64,000 bases of DNA from an uncultured Pelagibacteraceae bacterium (GCA_902586485.1 CACIHO010000002.1:62001-126000), one strand, 5' to 3'. Positions 37,114-46,095 are shown, numbered from the stretch's first letter. Program-made: numbers and translations. The notes: generated by a model from the letters alone, not told the origin.

Positions 37114-38028
37114 ATGTCTAATTTGATTGCTTTTATTGGTGTTGGCAACATGGGTTGTCCAATGGCTGAAAATTTAATGAAGGCAGGTAAATCTGTGAAA
37201 GCTTTTGATGTCTCAAAAAAAATGCTGGAAATTGCAAAAGATAAAAATCTTGAGACAATCGAAAATTTAAATGATCTAATTACAGCTGATGTTGAAACAG
37301 TTATAACTATGCTTCCAGAAGGTAAGCATTCGAAGGAAGTTTATTTAGGAGAGAACGGAATAATAAATAAAGTTTCGAAAAATTGTTTGTTAATTGATTG
37401 TTCAACAATTGATATTCAAACTTCTATTGAAATAGGAAAAAAAGCTTCAGAATTTGGAATTAAAATGATTGATGCTCCGGTTAGTGGCGGAGTAATGGGA
37501 GCCCAAAAAGCAACTTTAAATATAATGGTTGGTGGATCAAAAGAAGCATTTGAAAAAGCACTTCCTTTATTAAAAATTATGGGAAAAAATATATTTCATG
37601 CAGGTGATTTAGGTAGTGGGAATGGTGCCAAAATTTGTAACAATATGGCTCTAGGTATTGCAATGATTGCTGCTTCTGAGTCATTAATGTTAGCGAAAAG
37701 ATTAAATATAGATATCAAAAAAGTTCATGAAATCATGAAAAATGCATCCGGTAACAGTTGGCCAATTTCAGTGTATCCTCCTTTACCTGGTTTAATTGAT
37801 GGCACGCCTTCAAATAATAATTATCGTCCAGGTTTCTCTGCGGGAATGATGAATAAAGATCTTAAACTTGCAAATGATTGTGCAAAAAGTGTAAATGCTG
37901 AAACACCATTGGGAAAAATGGCTTTAGAAATTTATGACCAGTTTTGCAAAGAAGGAAATGATACTAAAGATTTTTCAGCGATTTCTAAAGTTATAGGTGG
38001 CAGTGCTTGGGATTATCCAATTGATTAA
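37114..38028 (+). CDS. 3-hydroxyisobutyrate dehydrogenase / beta-hydroxyacid dehydrogenase family
   Basis: A 304-residue NAD-dependent beta-hydroxyacid dehydrogenase. The Rossmann motif is FIGVGNMGCPMAENLMKAG. Substrate-binding DAPVSGGVMGAQKATL and the catalytic Lys in GNGAKICNNMALG are the family signature. Members act on 3-hydroxyisobutyrate, tartronate semialdehyde (GarR) or glyoxylate/succinic semialdehyde. The NSWPISVYPPLPG segment fits MmsB-like enzymes. In this setting tartronate semialdehyde/glycerate chemistry is also possible. The gene ends the cluster and is followed by a non-coding stretch with an SDR remnant. Confidence 0.9.
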   Translation: MSNLIAFIGVGNMGCPMAENLMKAGKSVKAFDVSKKMLEIAKDKNLETIENLNDLITADVETVITMLPEGKHSKEVYLGENGIINKVSKNCLLIDCSTIDIQTSIEIGKKASEFGIKMIDAPVSGGVMGAQKATLNIMVGGSKEAFEKALPLLKIMGKNIFHAGDLGSGNGAKICNNMALGIAMIAASESLMLAKRLNIDIKKVHEIMKNASGNSWPISVYPPLPGLIDGTPSNNNYRPGFSAGMMNKDLKLANDCAKSVNAETPLGKMALEIYDQFCKEGNDTKDFSAISKVIGGSAWDYPID

Positions 38029-38169
38029 TTAAATTTATTGAAGTCCATTCCTCTTAACAGATACGCAGATGTTGAAGAAATTGCGCCAGCAGTATTGTTT
38101 CTAGCACCTTTAAAATTTAGTTTTAAAATGGATTTCTTCTACTATGAGTTGAATTTATTAAATATTTGA
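38029..38169 (+). pseudogene. Remnant of a short-chain dehydrogenase gene (C-terminal fragment)
   Basis: In the 216-base gap before the alcohol dehydrogenase gene one reading frame, in phase with the preceding stop, gives SIPLNRYADVEEIAPAVLFL from 38044 on. This is the conserved C-terminal segment of short-chain dehydrogenases (IPLxRxxxPEEIAxAVLFLAS), normally followed by the ITG and VDGG part. Here it changes directly into unrelated sequence and reaches a stop at 38169. No start codon or upstream SDR domain is present, so it is a decayed gene fragment. Its presence suggests a deletion of an SDR gene at this site. The remaining part of the gap is described under the promoter. Confidence 0.7.
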
Positions 38170-38185
38170 AAGGTTAAAAGTGGCA

Positions 38186-38214
38186 TTGACTCCTGATCCG
38201 ATTAATTTTTTAAT
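38186..38214 (+). promoter_or_regulatory. Likely sigma-70 promoter for the alcohol dehydrogenase/ABC operon
   Basis: TTGACT (-35) and TTTAAT (-10) are separated by 17 bases, the best promoter I can see in the window. Transcription would start near 38221, giving a leader of about 24 bases with a GGGAGAG ribosome binding site ahead of the ATG at 38245. It lies just after the SDR remnant. No operator-like palindrome is obvious. Confidence 0.55.
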
Positions 38215-38244
38215 GATGTTTTAAATTTAATGGGAGAGTAAACT

Positions 38245-39306
38245 ATGAAAGCACAGGTTTTACATAAGTATGACCCAGAGATGAAAGAAAAAGTTTGGGT
38301 CACAGGTGAAGAGTTACCAAATCCGAAAATAGAGAAAGCAAGCGATGTAATTGTTAAAATTGGAGCTGCAGGTGTTTGTAGAACTGATTTACATATTATA
38401 GAAGGTGTGTGGAAACATATTCAAGACCCGGATGGAAAATTACTTCCATGCGTTATGGGTCATGAAAATGCAGGCTGGATAGAAGATGTCGGAAAGGATG
38501 TAACAGAATTTAAAAAAGGGGATCCAGTAATTTTGCACCCTTTAATTTCAGGAACAGATGGAACCTGTTTAGATTGTAGAAGAGGGAATGACATGCATGC
38601 AGCAGCAGGTGCATTTCCAGGATTAAGTATTAAAGAAGGCGGATATTCAGAACTTTTAAAAACAAGTGTTAGAAACTTGATTAAATTGCCGAAAGTCTTG
38701 GCTCCCAAAGACGTGGCTCCTTTTTCTGATGCAGGTTTAACAGCTTATAGAGTTGTTAAAAAAGCGACAAGACACTTACTTCCTGGTCAAAGTTGTGTGG
38801 TGATAGGTGCTGGAGGTTTAGGTCATATCGCAATTCAATGTTTAAAAGCAATGTGTGCAGCTGATATTATTATCGTTGAAAAATCTGAAAAAGCTTTAAA
38901 ACATGCAATGGAACTCGGAGGAGATCATGGAGTAATTATTGATGGAAACGAGGTTGAAAAAGTTAAGGAAATAACAAAAGGTGTTGGTGCAGAAGCAGTT
39001 ATAGATTTTGTAGGAGAAAAAGGTTCAACATCAATGGGTCTTAATATGACCGCTAATGGTGGTTTCTTTTACATAGTTGGTTATGGTGAGGAAATAAAAA
39101 TACTTGCTGTTGATGTAATTATATCTGAAAGAAACATAATTGGAAATTTAGTAGGAACGTGGTCTGAATTATATGAATTAATGGAGTTAGCCGACCGAGG
39201 AAAGGTTAAGTTGTCCATGCAAGAATATAAATTAGACGATGCTAACAAAGCGCTACATGATCTTAATGATGGAAAAGTCAAAGGTCGTGCAGTGTTAGTT
39301 CCATAA
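38245..39306 (+). CDS. Zinc-type alcohol dehydrogenase (MDR superfamily)
   Basis: A 353-residue medium-chain dehydrogenase. The catalytic zinc site is formed by CRTDLH and GHENAGWIE. The NAD-binding motif is VIGAGGLGHIAIQC. The structural zinc lobe, normally four Cys, reads DGTCLDCRRGNDMHA, so only two Cys remain and the first and fourth positions are Asp and Ala. The enzyme is probably still active, as the catalytic ligands are kept. It heads the operon with the ABC importer and has a good GGGAGAG site before its ATG. A likely role is oxidation of the imported polyol or an alcohol from it. Confidence 0.92.
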   Translation: MKAQVLHKYDPEMKEKVWVTGEELPNPKIEKASDVIVKIGAAGVCRTDLHIIEGVWKHIQDPDGKLLPCVMGHENAGWIEDVGKDVTEFKKGDPVILHPLISGTDGTCLDCRRGNDMHAAAGAFPGLSIKEGGYSELLKTSVRNLIKLPKVLAPKDVAPFSDAGLTAYRVVKKATRHLLPGQSCVVIGAGGLGHIAIQCLKAMCAADIIIVEKSEKALKHAMELGGDHGVIIDGNEVEKVKEITKGVGAEAVIDFVGEKGSTSMGLNMTANGGFFYIVGYGEEIKILAVDVIISERNIIGNLVGTWSELYELMELADRGKVKLSMQEYKLDDANKALHDLNDGKVKGRAVLVP

Positions 39307-39329
39307 ATAACAAAAGAGAGGAAACGAAG

Positions 39330-40865
39330 ATGAAGACAATAAAAACTTGCGTAACTGCTATAATATCAGCTTTGTTGATATTTAGTCCAGTCGCGTATGC
39401 AGATAAGTGGAGCGATCAGTTTCCACATATCAAAGCTACTGGAGATATTCCAGGCGAGTGTTCTTACGAGTCTATGTCTAAGAAAAATTACAAAGGTAAG
39501 ACACTAAAAATAAATACACATGCTGTTCCAGTTATGGGAGAACCAACAGCTTTACATGCTGAGCAATTTGCTAAACTTACAGGAGCAAAAGTTGATGTAA
39601 CACATACACCTGCTGGTGATTTGTATGCAAAAGCTATGGTTCCATTTCAAGCAGGTCAAGCTCCGTATGATATAGTTTTTGGATTTTCAAACTTTATTAA
39701 TGATTGGAAAAGATACTTAGAACCAGTTCCAAAAAAATATGTTGAGATGAAACAAATGCAAGACGTTACTCCATCTCACATTGGTATAGCATCTTGGGAT
39801 GGTGTTATGTATCAGTTTCCAGTTGATGGTGACAGACATTATTTAAAATATAGAAAAGACGTAATTGACAATCCTAAGTATCAAAAAAAATATAAAGCTG
39901 ATACTGGTAAAGAGTTAAGAGTCCCACAAACATGGAAAGAGTATGGAGAAATGGCTGCATACTTTAATGGTTGGGATTGGGATGGTGATGGCGAGAAGGA
40001 ATATGGATCTGCAGAGGTTATGAAAAAAGATGATTTGATGTATGCAGCCTTTTATTCAAGATCTGCCGCTTATTCAAAAAATCCTAAAACTCCAGGTGGT
40101 TTTTTCTTTGATTTAAAAACTATGAAACCATTGATTAATAATCCAGGTTTTGTGGAAGCTTTAACCGACTGGGTTGCAGCTACTAAATATGTTCCTCCAG
40201 GAGGAATAAACTTTGGTCTAGGTGATGAAATTGGATCATTTGGTGGAGGACAAACTTTGTTTAGTTTTTCATGGGACGATGCATTTGTTGCTGCTATGCA
40301 ACCTGACAGCCCAATTAACAACAAAGTTGGTGCTGCTCAATTACCTGGGGCAATGAAAGTTTGGAATAGAACAACTAACTCTTGGGATGAAGGCTTTAAC
40401 CAAGCTCCTTTCTTCGTATGGGGATGGGCAGTTGGTGTTGCTAAGAAAAGTAAAGAAAAAGAAATGGCTTTTGATTACTTATGTTTCTTTGCAAACGAAG
40501 CAAATCACCAAGCCGACATAGGTATTGGTCGTTTCGGAGTTAACCCATTTAGAAATGATGACTTTAAAGCAGATGTTTGGACTCAAATTGGTTGGGATAA
40601 AGATATTGCTCAATCATATGTTGATACCTTAGCTCAAATGGAGGAAAGTAAAAATAGAGTTTTTCCTTTAAGAGTTCCAGGTACATTTGAGTTTAATGCT
40701 GCATTAGCTACAGCTGCAGCAAAAGCTTTAGCTGGACAGTTATCACCACAAGCTGCCTTAGACGAAGCTGCTAAGCAGTGGGAAGATATACTTAATAGAG
40801 TAGGAAAAGATAATGTGAGAGCAGCTTATTCTGTTGGTGTAGCAATGGAAGATAACAAGCTTTAA
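39330..40865 (+). CDS. ABC transporter extracellular solute-binding protein (family 1, GlpV-like)
   Basis: A 511-residue periplasmic binding protein. The signal peptide is MKTIKTCVTAIISALLIFS, with cleavage near VAYADK. GQAPYDIVFGF and PVDGDRHYLKYRKD are typical of family-1 binding proteins. A Ca-binding-like loop, DWDGDGEKEYGS, sits at about residue 218. The AGAGAGGAAACGAAG leader is a strong ribosome binding site, fitting high expression. With two permeases and two ATPases downstream, the system resembles the rhizobial glycerol importer GlpVPQST. The substrate is inferred to be a polyol or sugar. A GC-rich hairpin follows the stop. Confidence 0.9.
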   Translation: MKTIKTCVTAIISALLIFSPVAYADKWSDQFPHIKATGDIPGECSYESMSKKNYKGKTLKINTHAVPVMGEPTALHAEQFAKLTGAKVDVTHTPAGDLYAKAMVPFQAGQAPYDIVFGFSNFINDWKRYLEPVPKKYVEMKQMQDVTPSHIGIASWDGVMYQFPVDGDRHYLKYRKDVIDNPKYQKKYKADTGKELRVPQTWKEYGEMAAYFNGWDWDGDGEKEYGSAEVMKKDDLMYAAFYSRSAAYSKNPKTPGGFFFDLKTMKPLINNPGFVEALTDWVAATKYVPPGGINFGLGDEIGSFGGGQTLFSFSWDDAFVAAMQPDSPINNKVGAAQLPGAMKVWNRTTNSWDEGFNQAPFFVWGWAVGVAKKSKEKEMAFDYLCFFANEANHQADIGIGRFGVNPFRNDDFKADVWTQIGWDKDIAQSYVDTLAQMEESKNRVFPLRVPGTFEFNAALATAAAKALAGQLSPQAALDEAAKQWEDILNRVGKDNVRAAYSVGVAMEDNKL

Positions 40866-40872
40866 AAATATC

Positions 40873-40899
40873 TTGTGGCCGTTTTAACGACGGCCACAA
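40873..40899 (+). promoter_or_regulatory. Intercistronic stem-loop after the binding-protein gene
   Basis: TTGTGGCCGT and ACGGCCACAA form a perfect ten-base-pair stem with a seven-base loop, eight bases after the binding-protein stop. It is far more GC-rich than its surroundings. There is no T run after it, so it is more likely a 3' mRNA-stabilising element or attenuator that keeps binding-protein transcript higher than the permease transcripts, as seen in other importers. Confidence 0.7.
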
Positions 40900-40924
40900 C
40901 TAACAAATTCCAAAAATTACAATT

Positions 40925-41791
40925 ATGAATTTTAAGCACAAATATGTTTTTTTATTTCCTGGTTTATTTGTGCTTATAGGAATACTTATTTTTCCAATTA
41001 TTTTTACTATCAGATTAAGTTTATCGGGCTGGAATAGTTATACACCTGAAATGAATTTTATAGGAATTACAAATTATATAAGACTTTTTACTGATGACCC
41101 AAGATTTTGGGAGTCTTTCTTTAGACTGAGTTTTTTATCAGTTACTACTGTTATTCTTCAATACATTATTGGTTTTGCATTAGCACTTATAGTGTGGAGA
41201 GAAATTAAATTTAAAAGATTCTTCAGAGTCATATTCTTGATTCCTATGATGACTACTCCTGTAATTATGACAGTAATTTGGAGAACTTTTTTTCATGAGT
41301 CTTTAGGTCCTGTAAATGATCTTTTGGGAAACTTAGGAGTAAAGCCTATTTTATGGCTCAGTGATCCAGTTATTGCTAAATTTACTGTAATTATTGTTGA
41401 AGTATGGCAGTGGACACCATTTATGTTTTTATTGTTACTTGCAGGTTTATTGTCTTTGCCAAAAGAACCTTTTTTAGCCGCTGCAATAGATGGCGCAAGT
41501 CCTTTTAGAAAGTTTGTATATGTTACCTTTCCACTTATGGCGCCAATATCAATAGGGGCAATTATTATTAGATTAATTGAGGCCTCAAAGATAATGGATA
41601 CAGTTTTTGTATTAACTTCTGGAGGACCAGGTACCGCAACAGAAACTTCAAGTTTTTATATTTATATTAAAGGCTTAAGGGAGTTTCAAATGGGTTATGC
41701 TGCAACTCTTTCTTTTACGTATTTAGTTATAATGATCATAAGTTTAACGATCATTGCAAAGGTATTAACAAAATTAATGATTAAAGAATAA
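40925..41791 (+). CDS. ABC transporter permease, sugar/polyol type (MalF-like)
   Basis: A 288-residue permease with six membrane helices and the EAA loop EPFLAAAIDGASPFRKFVYVTFPLM, which contacts the ATPase subunits. The N-terminal YVFLFPGLFVLIGIL is the typical first helix of MalF/UgpA-type permeases. The gene is 59 bases after the binding protein, beyond the hairpin. It overlaps the second permease gene by one base (TAATG). Confidence 0.92.
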   Translation: MNFKHKYVFLFPGLFVLIGILIFPIIFTIRLSLSGWNSYTPEMNFIGITNYIRLFTDDPRFWESFFRLSFLSVTTVILQYIIGFALALIVWREIKFKRFFRVIFLIPMMTTPVIMTVIWRTFFHESLGPVNDLLGNLGVKPILWLSDPVIAKFTVIIVEVWQWTPFMFLLLLAGLLSLPKEPFLAAAIDGASPFRKFVYVTFPLMAPISIGAIIIRLIEASKIMDTVFVLTSGGPGTATETSSFYIYIKGLREFQMGYAATLSFTYLVIMIISLTIIAKVLTKLMIKE

Positions 41792-42639
41792 TGGAAAAAC
41801 TATACAAATTTTTAAAATATACTTTTATTATTCTCTGGACAGTTTTTATTGTAGCTCCTTTTCTGTGGGCTATCTCTACTTCTTTTAAAGATTTCCAGTC
41901 GGTAAATAGTAAGGTTACTTACATTCCCTGGTTAGATTTTGAACCAACACTTGAAGGATGGCGTGTATTAATTAAATCACCTGCAAGAGGTGGGGTGGAT
42001 ATTGTTGAACCTTACTTTAATAGTCTTTTTGTAACCTGTACAGCAAGTTTAATAAGTATAGTTTTAGGAACTTTGGCAGCTTATGCCTTATCAAGATTTA
42101 CTTTTAAAGCTGGTTTTGTCAGAAATAACGATATTACTTTCTTCTTTATATCACAAAGAATAATGCCGCCCATTGTTTTATCAATTCCCTTCTTTATATT
42201 TTTAAGCACAATAGGATTATTAGATAGTTTGATAGGACTAGTAGTAGTTTATATAGTTCTTTTAATGCCCATTGCAGTTTGGATTATGGTAGATTTTTTT
42301 AACCGAGTTCCAAAAGAGTTGGATGAAACTGCACTTATTGATGGATGTAATCCCTATCAAGCCTTTTATAAAGTAGTTTTACCAAACTCCATTCCTGGAT
42401 TAATTGTTGCTGGTATGTTTTGTATAATATTTGGTTGGATTGATTTCTTCTTTGCTTTTATTTTAACTTTTACTGAAGTGCAATTACTACCAGTTAAAGT
42501 GGTAGCTTTAAATTCTTCTATTACGCCTTGGTGGAGTCTATCCGCATCTGCCTTAATATCTGTGGCTCCACTTATAATAGTCGCTTTTGTGGTTGAAAGA
42601 TATTTGTCTAAAGGAAATTTATCAGGAGCCTTAAAATAA
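41791..42639 (+). CDS. ABC transporter permease, sugar/polyol type (MalG-like)
   Basis: A 282-residue second permease with six helices. The EAA loop is KELDETALIDGCNPYQAFYKVVLP, and FLWAISTSFKD matches the MalG/UgpE start. LAAYALSRFTFKAG is also typical. It overlaps the first permease and the first ATPase gene by one base each, so the three are translationally coupled. It forms a heterodimeric channel with the previous permease. Confidence 0.92.
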   Translation: MEKLYKFLKYTFIILWTVFIVAPFLWAISTSFKDFQSVNSKVTYIPWLDFEPTLEGWRVLIKSPARGGVDIVEPYFNSLFVTCTASLISIVLGTLAAYALSRFTFKAGFVRNNDITFFFISQRIMPPIVLSIPFFIFLSTIGLLDSLIGLVVVYIVLLMPIAVWIMVDFFNRVPKELDETALIDGCNPYQAFYKVVLPNSIPGLIVAGMFCIIFGWIDFFFAFILTFTEVQLLPVKVVALNSSITPWWSLSASALISVAPLIIVAFVVERYLSKGNLSGALK

Positions 42640-43718
42640 TGAACCTGGTTGCAAAACATTTAACTTACAAACCTGATAATCAGTATCACCTTAATGATGT
42701 TTCTTTTAATTTTGAAAAAGGGAGACTTTATACAATTCTTGGACGTACATTGTCTGGCAAAACAACACTATTAAAGACAATAGCTGGTTTATTAAATCCG
42801 GATAGTGGAAATATAAATTTTGAAGATAAAAATTTTAGCAAAGTGCCAGTATGGGAAAGAAATGTTGCTATGGTTTATCAGCAATTTATCAATTACCCCC
42901 ATTTGAGTGTTTATGAAAATATTTCATTTCCATTAAAACAGAGAAAATTAAATGAGGAAAATATAAAAAAGAACGTTGACGATGCTTTAAAAACGGTTGG
43001 TTTACAAGGTTTTGAAAATAGAAAAATTCAAGAATTGTCTGGAGGACAGCAACAAAGGGTAGCATTAGCAAGATCACTCGCAAAAAAAGCAAAAATTTTA
43101 TTATTAGATGAACCTCTTGTTAACCTTGATTATAAACTTCGTGAACAACTTAGAGAAGAATTTAAAACCATATTTAATGAGGGATTGGCTAATGAGACTA
43201 TTTTAATCTACTCAACCACTGACCCACAAGAAGTTATGGAATTAAATGGAGAGGTAATTGTACTTGATGAGGGTAAAGTTTTACAAACAGGTCCAGCTAA
43301 AGATATTTTTGAAAATCCAATTAACCTCAAAGTTGCTGAAATTTCAAATGATCCTCCGATGAATATTATAAATGGCTTAAAAATTGATGGTAAAATTACT
43401 TTCGAAAATATTAACATCAAACTACCAAAACATTTATCTCAATTAGATAATAAAAATTATAATTTTGGAATTAGATCTTCTGAAATTAAGCTTAGTGATA
43501 GCGGTGAGGAATTTGAAATAGAGTTGGCAGAAATTAGTGGGTCAGAAACATTATTACATTTAAAAAGAGGAAGTACAAAAGTTATTGCATTGATTGAAGA
43601 GGTTATGAATTTTAAAATTCATGAAAAAGTAAAAGTTGTGTTCAATTCTGATAAATTTTATGTTTTTGAAGAGGATGGAAAATTAATCTCATCACCATAC
43701 AGGATTAAGAATGGCTAA
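42639..43718 (+). CDS. ABC transporter ATPase, GlpS-like (degenerate Walker A, intact signature)
   Basis: A 359-residue ABC ATPase with a C-terminal regulatory domain from about residue 240. The Walker A position reads LGRTLSGKTTL rather than GxxGxGKS/T, and the H-loop position reads IYSTTDPQEVM with no His. The signature LSGGQQQRVALARSL and Walker B ILLLDEPL are intact. The pattern matches GlpS of the rhizobial glycerol transporter, where two different ATPases pair. It likely pairs with the downstream ATPase, and overlaps it by eight bases. Confidence 0.9.
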   Translation: MNLVAKHLTYKPDNQYHLNDVSFNFEKGRLYTILGRTLSGKTTLLKTIAGLLNPDSGNINFEDKNFSKVPVWERNVAMVYQQFINYPHLSVYENISFPLKQRKLNEENIKKNVDDALKTVGLQGFENRKIQELSGGQQQRVALARSLAKKAKILLLDEPLVNLDYKLREQLREEFKTIFNEGLANETILIYSTTDPQEVMELNGEVIVLDEGKVLQTGPAKDIFENPINLKVAEISNDPPMNIINGLKIDGKITFENINIKLPKHLSQLDNKNYNFGIRSSEIKLSDSGEEFEIELAEISGSETLLHLKRGSTKVIALIEEVMNFKIHEKVKVVFNSDKFYVFEEDGKLISSPYRIKNG

Positions 43719-44784
43719 AATAGATCTATCAAATATCTCACATACTTATAATCCAAAAGATTTAGAACCTACTTATGCTCTAAATCCATTTTCGATGACA
43801 TGGGAAAATGGTAAACGTTACGCAATACTTGGACCATCTGGTTGTGGAAAAACAACTATGTTAAATATTGTATCAGGCTTAATAAAGCCTACTCAAGGCA
43901 GGATACTGTTTGATAATGATGATGTAACTAGCCAAAAAACTGAAACTAGAAATATTTCGCAAGTATTTCAGTTTCCAGTAATTTACAACACAATGTCAGT
44001 ATATGATAACTTAGCGTTTCCATTAAAATGTCGAGATTTTGAAAAGAATAAAATTGAAGAGAGAGTTCAATCTGTATCTGAAACATTAAATCTTTCCTCA
44101 TTTCTCAACATGCCCGCAAGGAAACTCACAGCAGATCAAAAACAACTTATTTCATTAGGAAGAGGATTAGTAAGAGAAGATGTAGCTGCTGTGTTAATGG
44201 ATGAACCATTAACAGTAATTGATCCAGACTTAAAATTTAGATTGAGAAGAAATTTAAAAGAAATTAATGAAGAATATAAAACAACATTGGTTTATGTTAC
44301 TCATGATCAAAATGAGGCAATGACATTTGCAGATAATATTATTGTAATGGATCAAGGTGAAATAGTTCAGGTTGGGCTTCCCAAAGATTTATTCGAAAGA
44401 CCTAAAACTACTTTTGTTGGCTATTTTATTGGTTCTCCAGCAATGAACTTATTTGAAAGCCAATTACATACAGACAATAGTGTAAAAATTAATGACACAA
44501 CAATAAAAACAAATACAAATTTATCAAAATTAAAAAATGATAATATAAAACTAGGTATTAGATCAGAATTTGTAAAAGTAGCAAAAGATGAAAGTGAGAA
44601 TTTGGTGGAAGTTAATATTCAAAAAATAGAAGACTTTGGAAACTTCAAACTATTAACAACAAAAATGGGTCAACTAACAATAAAGTCAAAAATCAATAGA
44701 GAAATTGAAATAGCTAATGATAAAGTAAAATTACACTTTCCTCCCGAAAAATGTTGTGTATATCAAAATAATAAATTGATCTAA
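43711..44784 (+). CDS. ABC transporter ATPase, GlpT-like (intact Walker A, degenerate signature)
   Basis: A 357-residue ABC ATPase. Walker A is canonical (GPSGCGKTTML), the H-loop His is present (VYVTHDQNEAM) and Walker B reads AVLMDEPLTV. The signature LSGGQ is replaced by LTADQKQLISLGRG. With its partner this gives one complete nucleotide site (this Walker A plus the partner's LSGGQ) and one degenerate site. It is the last gene of the operon. A 132-base gap precedes the TRAP binding protein. Confidence 0.9.
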   Translation: MAKIDLSNISHTYNPKDLEPTYALNPFSMTWENGKRYAILGPSGCGKTTMLNIVSGLIKPTQGRILFDNDDVTSQKTETRNISQVFQFPVIYNTMSVYDNLAFPLKCRDFEKNKIEERVQSVSETLNLSSFLNMPARKLTADQKQLISLGRGLVREDVAAVLMDEPLTVIDPDLKFRLRRNLKEINEEYKTTLVYVTHDQNEAMTFADNIIVMDQGEIVQVGLPKDLFERPKTTFVGYFIGSPAMNLFESQLHTDNSVKINDTTIKTNTNLSKLKNDNIKLGIRSEFVKVAKDESENLVEVNIQKIEDFGNFKLLTTKMGQLTIKSKINREIEIANDKVKLHFPPEKCCVYQNNKLI

Positions 44785-44891
44785 GTAAATTTCTACTCAG
44801 GATTGTAAAAAAATATAATTAGCTTTAAATAGTGACAATCTGTGCCTCTTTTTAGAAAGACTCTAATATAAAACTATGTTTTACTTCTCGA

Positions 44892-45000
44892 CAGTTAATT
44901 AACTAGAGGAGAAGAAATGATTAAAAATAAAAAATCATTGAAGGGTTCTAAAACTCCTTCAAGAAGAAAGTTCTTCAAAGCCGCAGCAGCAACTGGTGCA
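44892..45000 (+). repeat. DctP leader and Tat signal region, copy 1 of duplicated sequence
   Basis: The stretch from CAGTTAATTAAC through the ribosome binding site and the first 28 codons of this TRAP binding-protein gene matches the same region of the second gene (49708-49821). I count 13 differences in the 84 coding bases. After the signal peptide the two proteins diverge strongly. Confidence 0.75.
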
Positions 45001-46074
45001 GCAGCAGCAACAGCTGTAGCAATGCCGAATGTTGCTTTTGGTGCTCCGCAAACATTAAAGATGCAAGCAGCATGGCCATCAGGTGCTAACATCTTTTTTG
45101 AAATGGCCGGAGACTATGCCAAAATGGTCGGAGACATGTCAGGTGGAAGTTTAAAAATTGATCTTCAACCTGTTGGGGCAGTTGTAAAAACTGGAGAAAT
45201 TGGACAAGCTGTAAGTGATGGTGTTCTTGATATGGGACACTGGGTTACTGCTTATTGGTATGGAAAAAATCCTGCCGCGTCTCTTTTCGGAACTGGCCCA
45301 TCTTACGGTCTATCATCTCAAGAAGTAATGGCTTGGATGGAAGAAGGTGGTGGAAGAGCATTGTATGAAGAAACATTAGCAAAAGTTGGATATGACTATG
45401 TTGGTGTTTTTGCGATGCCTATGCCAGCTCAACCTTTTGGTTGGTTCAAAAAGAACGTAACTAAAGTAAGTGACGTTAAAGGTATGAAGTATAGAACAGT
45501 TGGTCTTGCAACTAACGTTCTTACTGCAATGGGTATGGTAGTTAGACAATTACCAGGTGGTGAAATTCAGCCAGCAATGAAAACTGGTTTGATTGAAGCT
45601 GCTGAGTTTAACAACCCAACTTCAGACTCTCAGTTTGGTATGCAAGATGTTTCTAAGCATTATCACTTAGGATCTTTCCACCAATCACAAGAGATGTTTG
45701 AAATACCTATTAACAAAAAAACATTTAATAGCTTATCTCCTGCAAACCAAGCAATATTAAAAAATGCTTCGTATGCAGCAAATACCGCTAACTACTTTAA
45801 AGCTTTGGTAAGATACTCAGCTGATTTATCTAAATTGATGAATGAGCATAAAGTAAACGTTTACCAAACTTCAGATGCAATTTTAGCAGAGCAGTTAAAA
45901 GGTTGGGATAAAGTTGTAGGTGATTTCTCTTCTAAAGATCCATTCTTTAAGAAGATTGTTGATTCACAAAAAGCTTACGCGAAAAGAGTAATGAAATACT
46001 TACTTATGAATCAGCCTAACTACAGACTTGCTTATGAAAATGAGTTTGGTCCGTTAGCGAAAGTTAAAATCTAA
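44917..46074 (+). CDS. TRAP transporter substrate-binding protein DctP, copy 1 (Tat-exported)
   Basis: A 385-residue periplasmic binding protein. The twin-arginine signal is PSRRKFFKAAAATG, with cleavage likely near VAFGAP. The mature part is DctP-like (QAAWPSGANIFFEM, ISDVKGMKYR-type segment as VSDVKGMKYRTVG). The Arg that usually contacts the carboxylate would be in KYRTVG. The ribosome binding site GAGGAGAAG is strong. It is followed by a terminator, then the DctQ and DctM genes. The amidase at the operon end suggests that the ligand may relate to an amide or its acid product (inference). Confidence 0.92.
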   Translation: MIKNKKSLKGSKTPSRRKFFKAAAATGAAAATAVAMPNVAFGAPQTLKMQAAWPSGANIFFEMAGDYAKMVGDMSGGSLKIDLQPVGAVVKTGEIGQAVSDGVLDMGHWVTAYWYGKNPAASLFGTGPSYGLSSQEVMAWMEEGGGRALYEETLAKVGYDYVGVFAMPMPAQPFGWFKKNVTKVSDVKGMKYRTVGLATNVLTAMGMVVRQLPGGEIQPAMKTGLIEAAEFNNPTSDSQFGMQDVSKHYHLGSFHQSQEMFEIPINKKTFNSLSPANQAILKNASYAANTANYFKALVRYSADLSKLMNEHKVNVYQTSDAILAEQLKGWDKVVGDFSSKDPFFKKIVDSQKAYAKRVMKYLLMNQPNYRLAYENEFGPLAKVKI

Positions 46075-46095
46075 GGTTCAAATATATAAAAAATT

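Noticed and set aside
40873-40899. Rho-independent terminator after the ABC binding protein
   Set aside because: There is no T run after the stem, so it was listed as an intercistronic hairpin.
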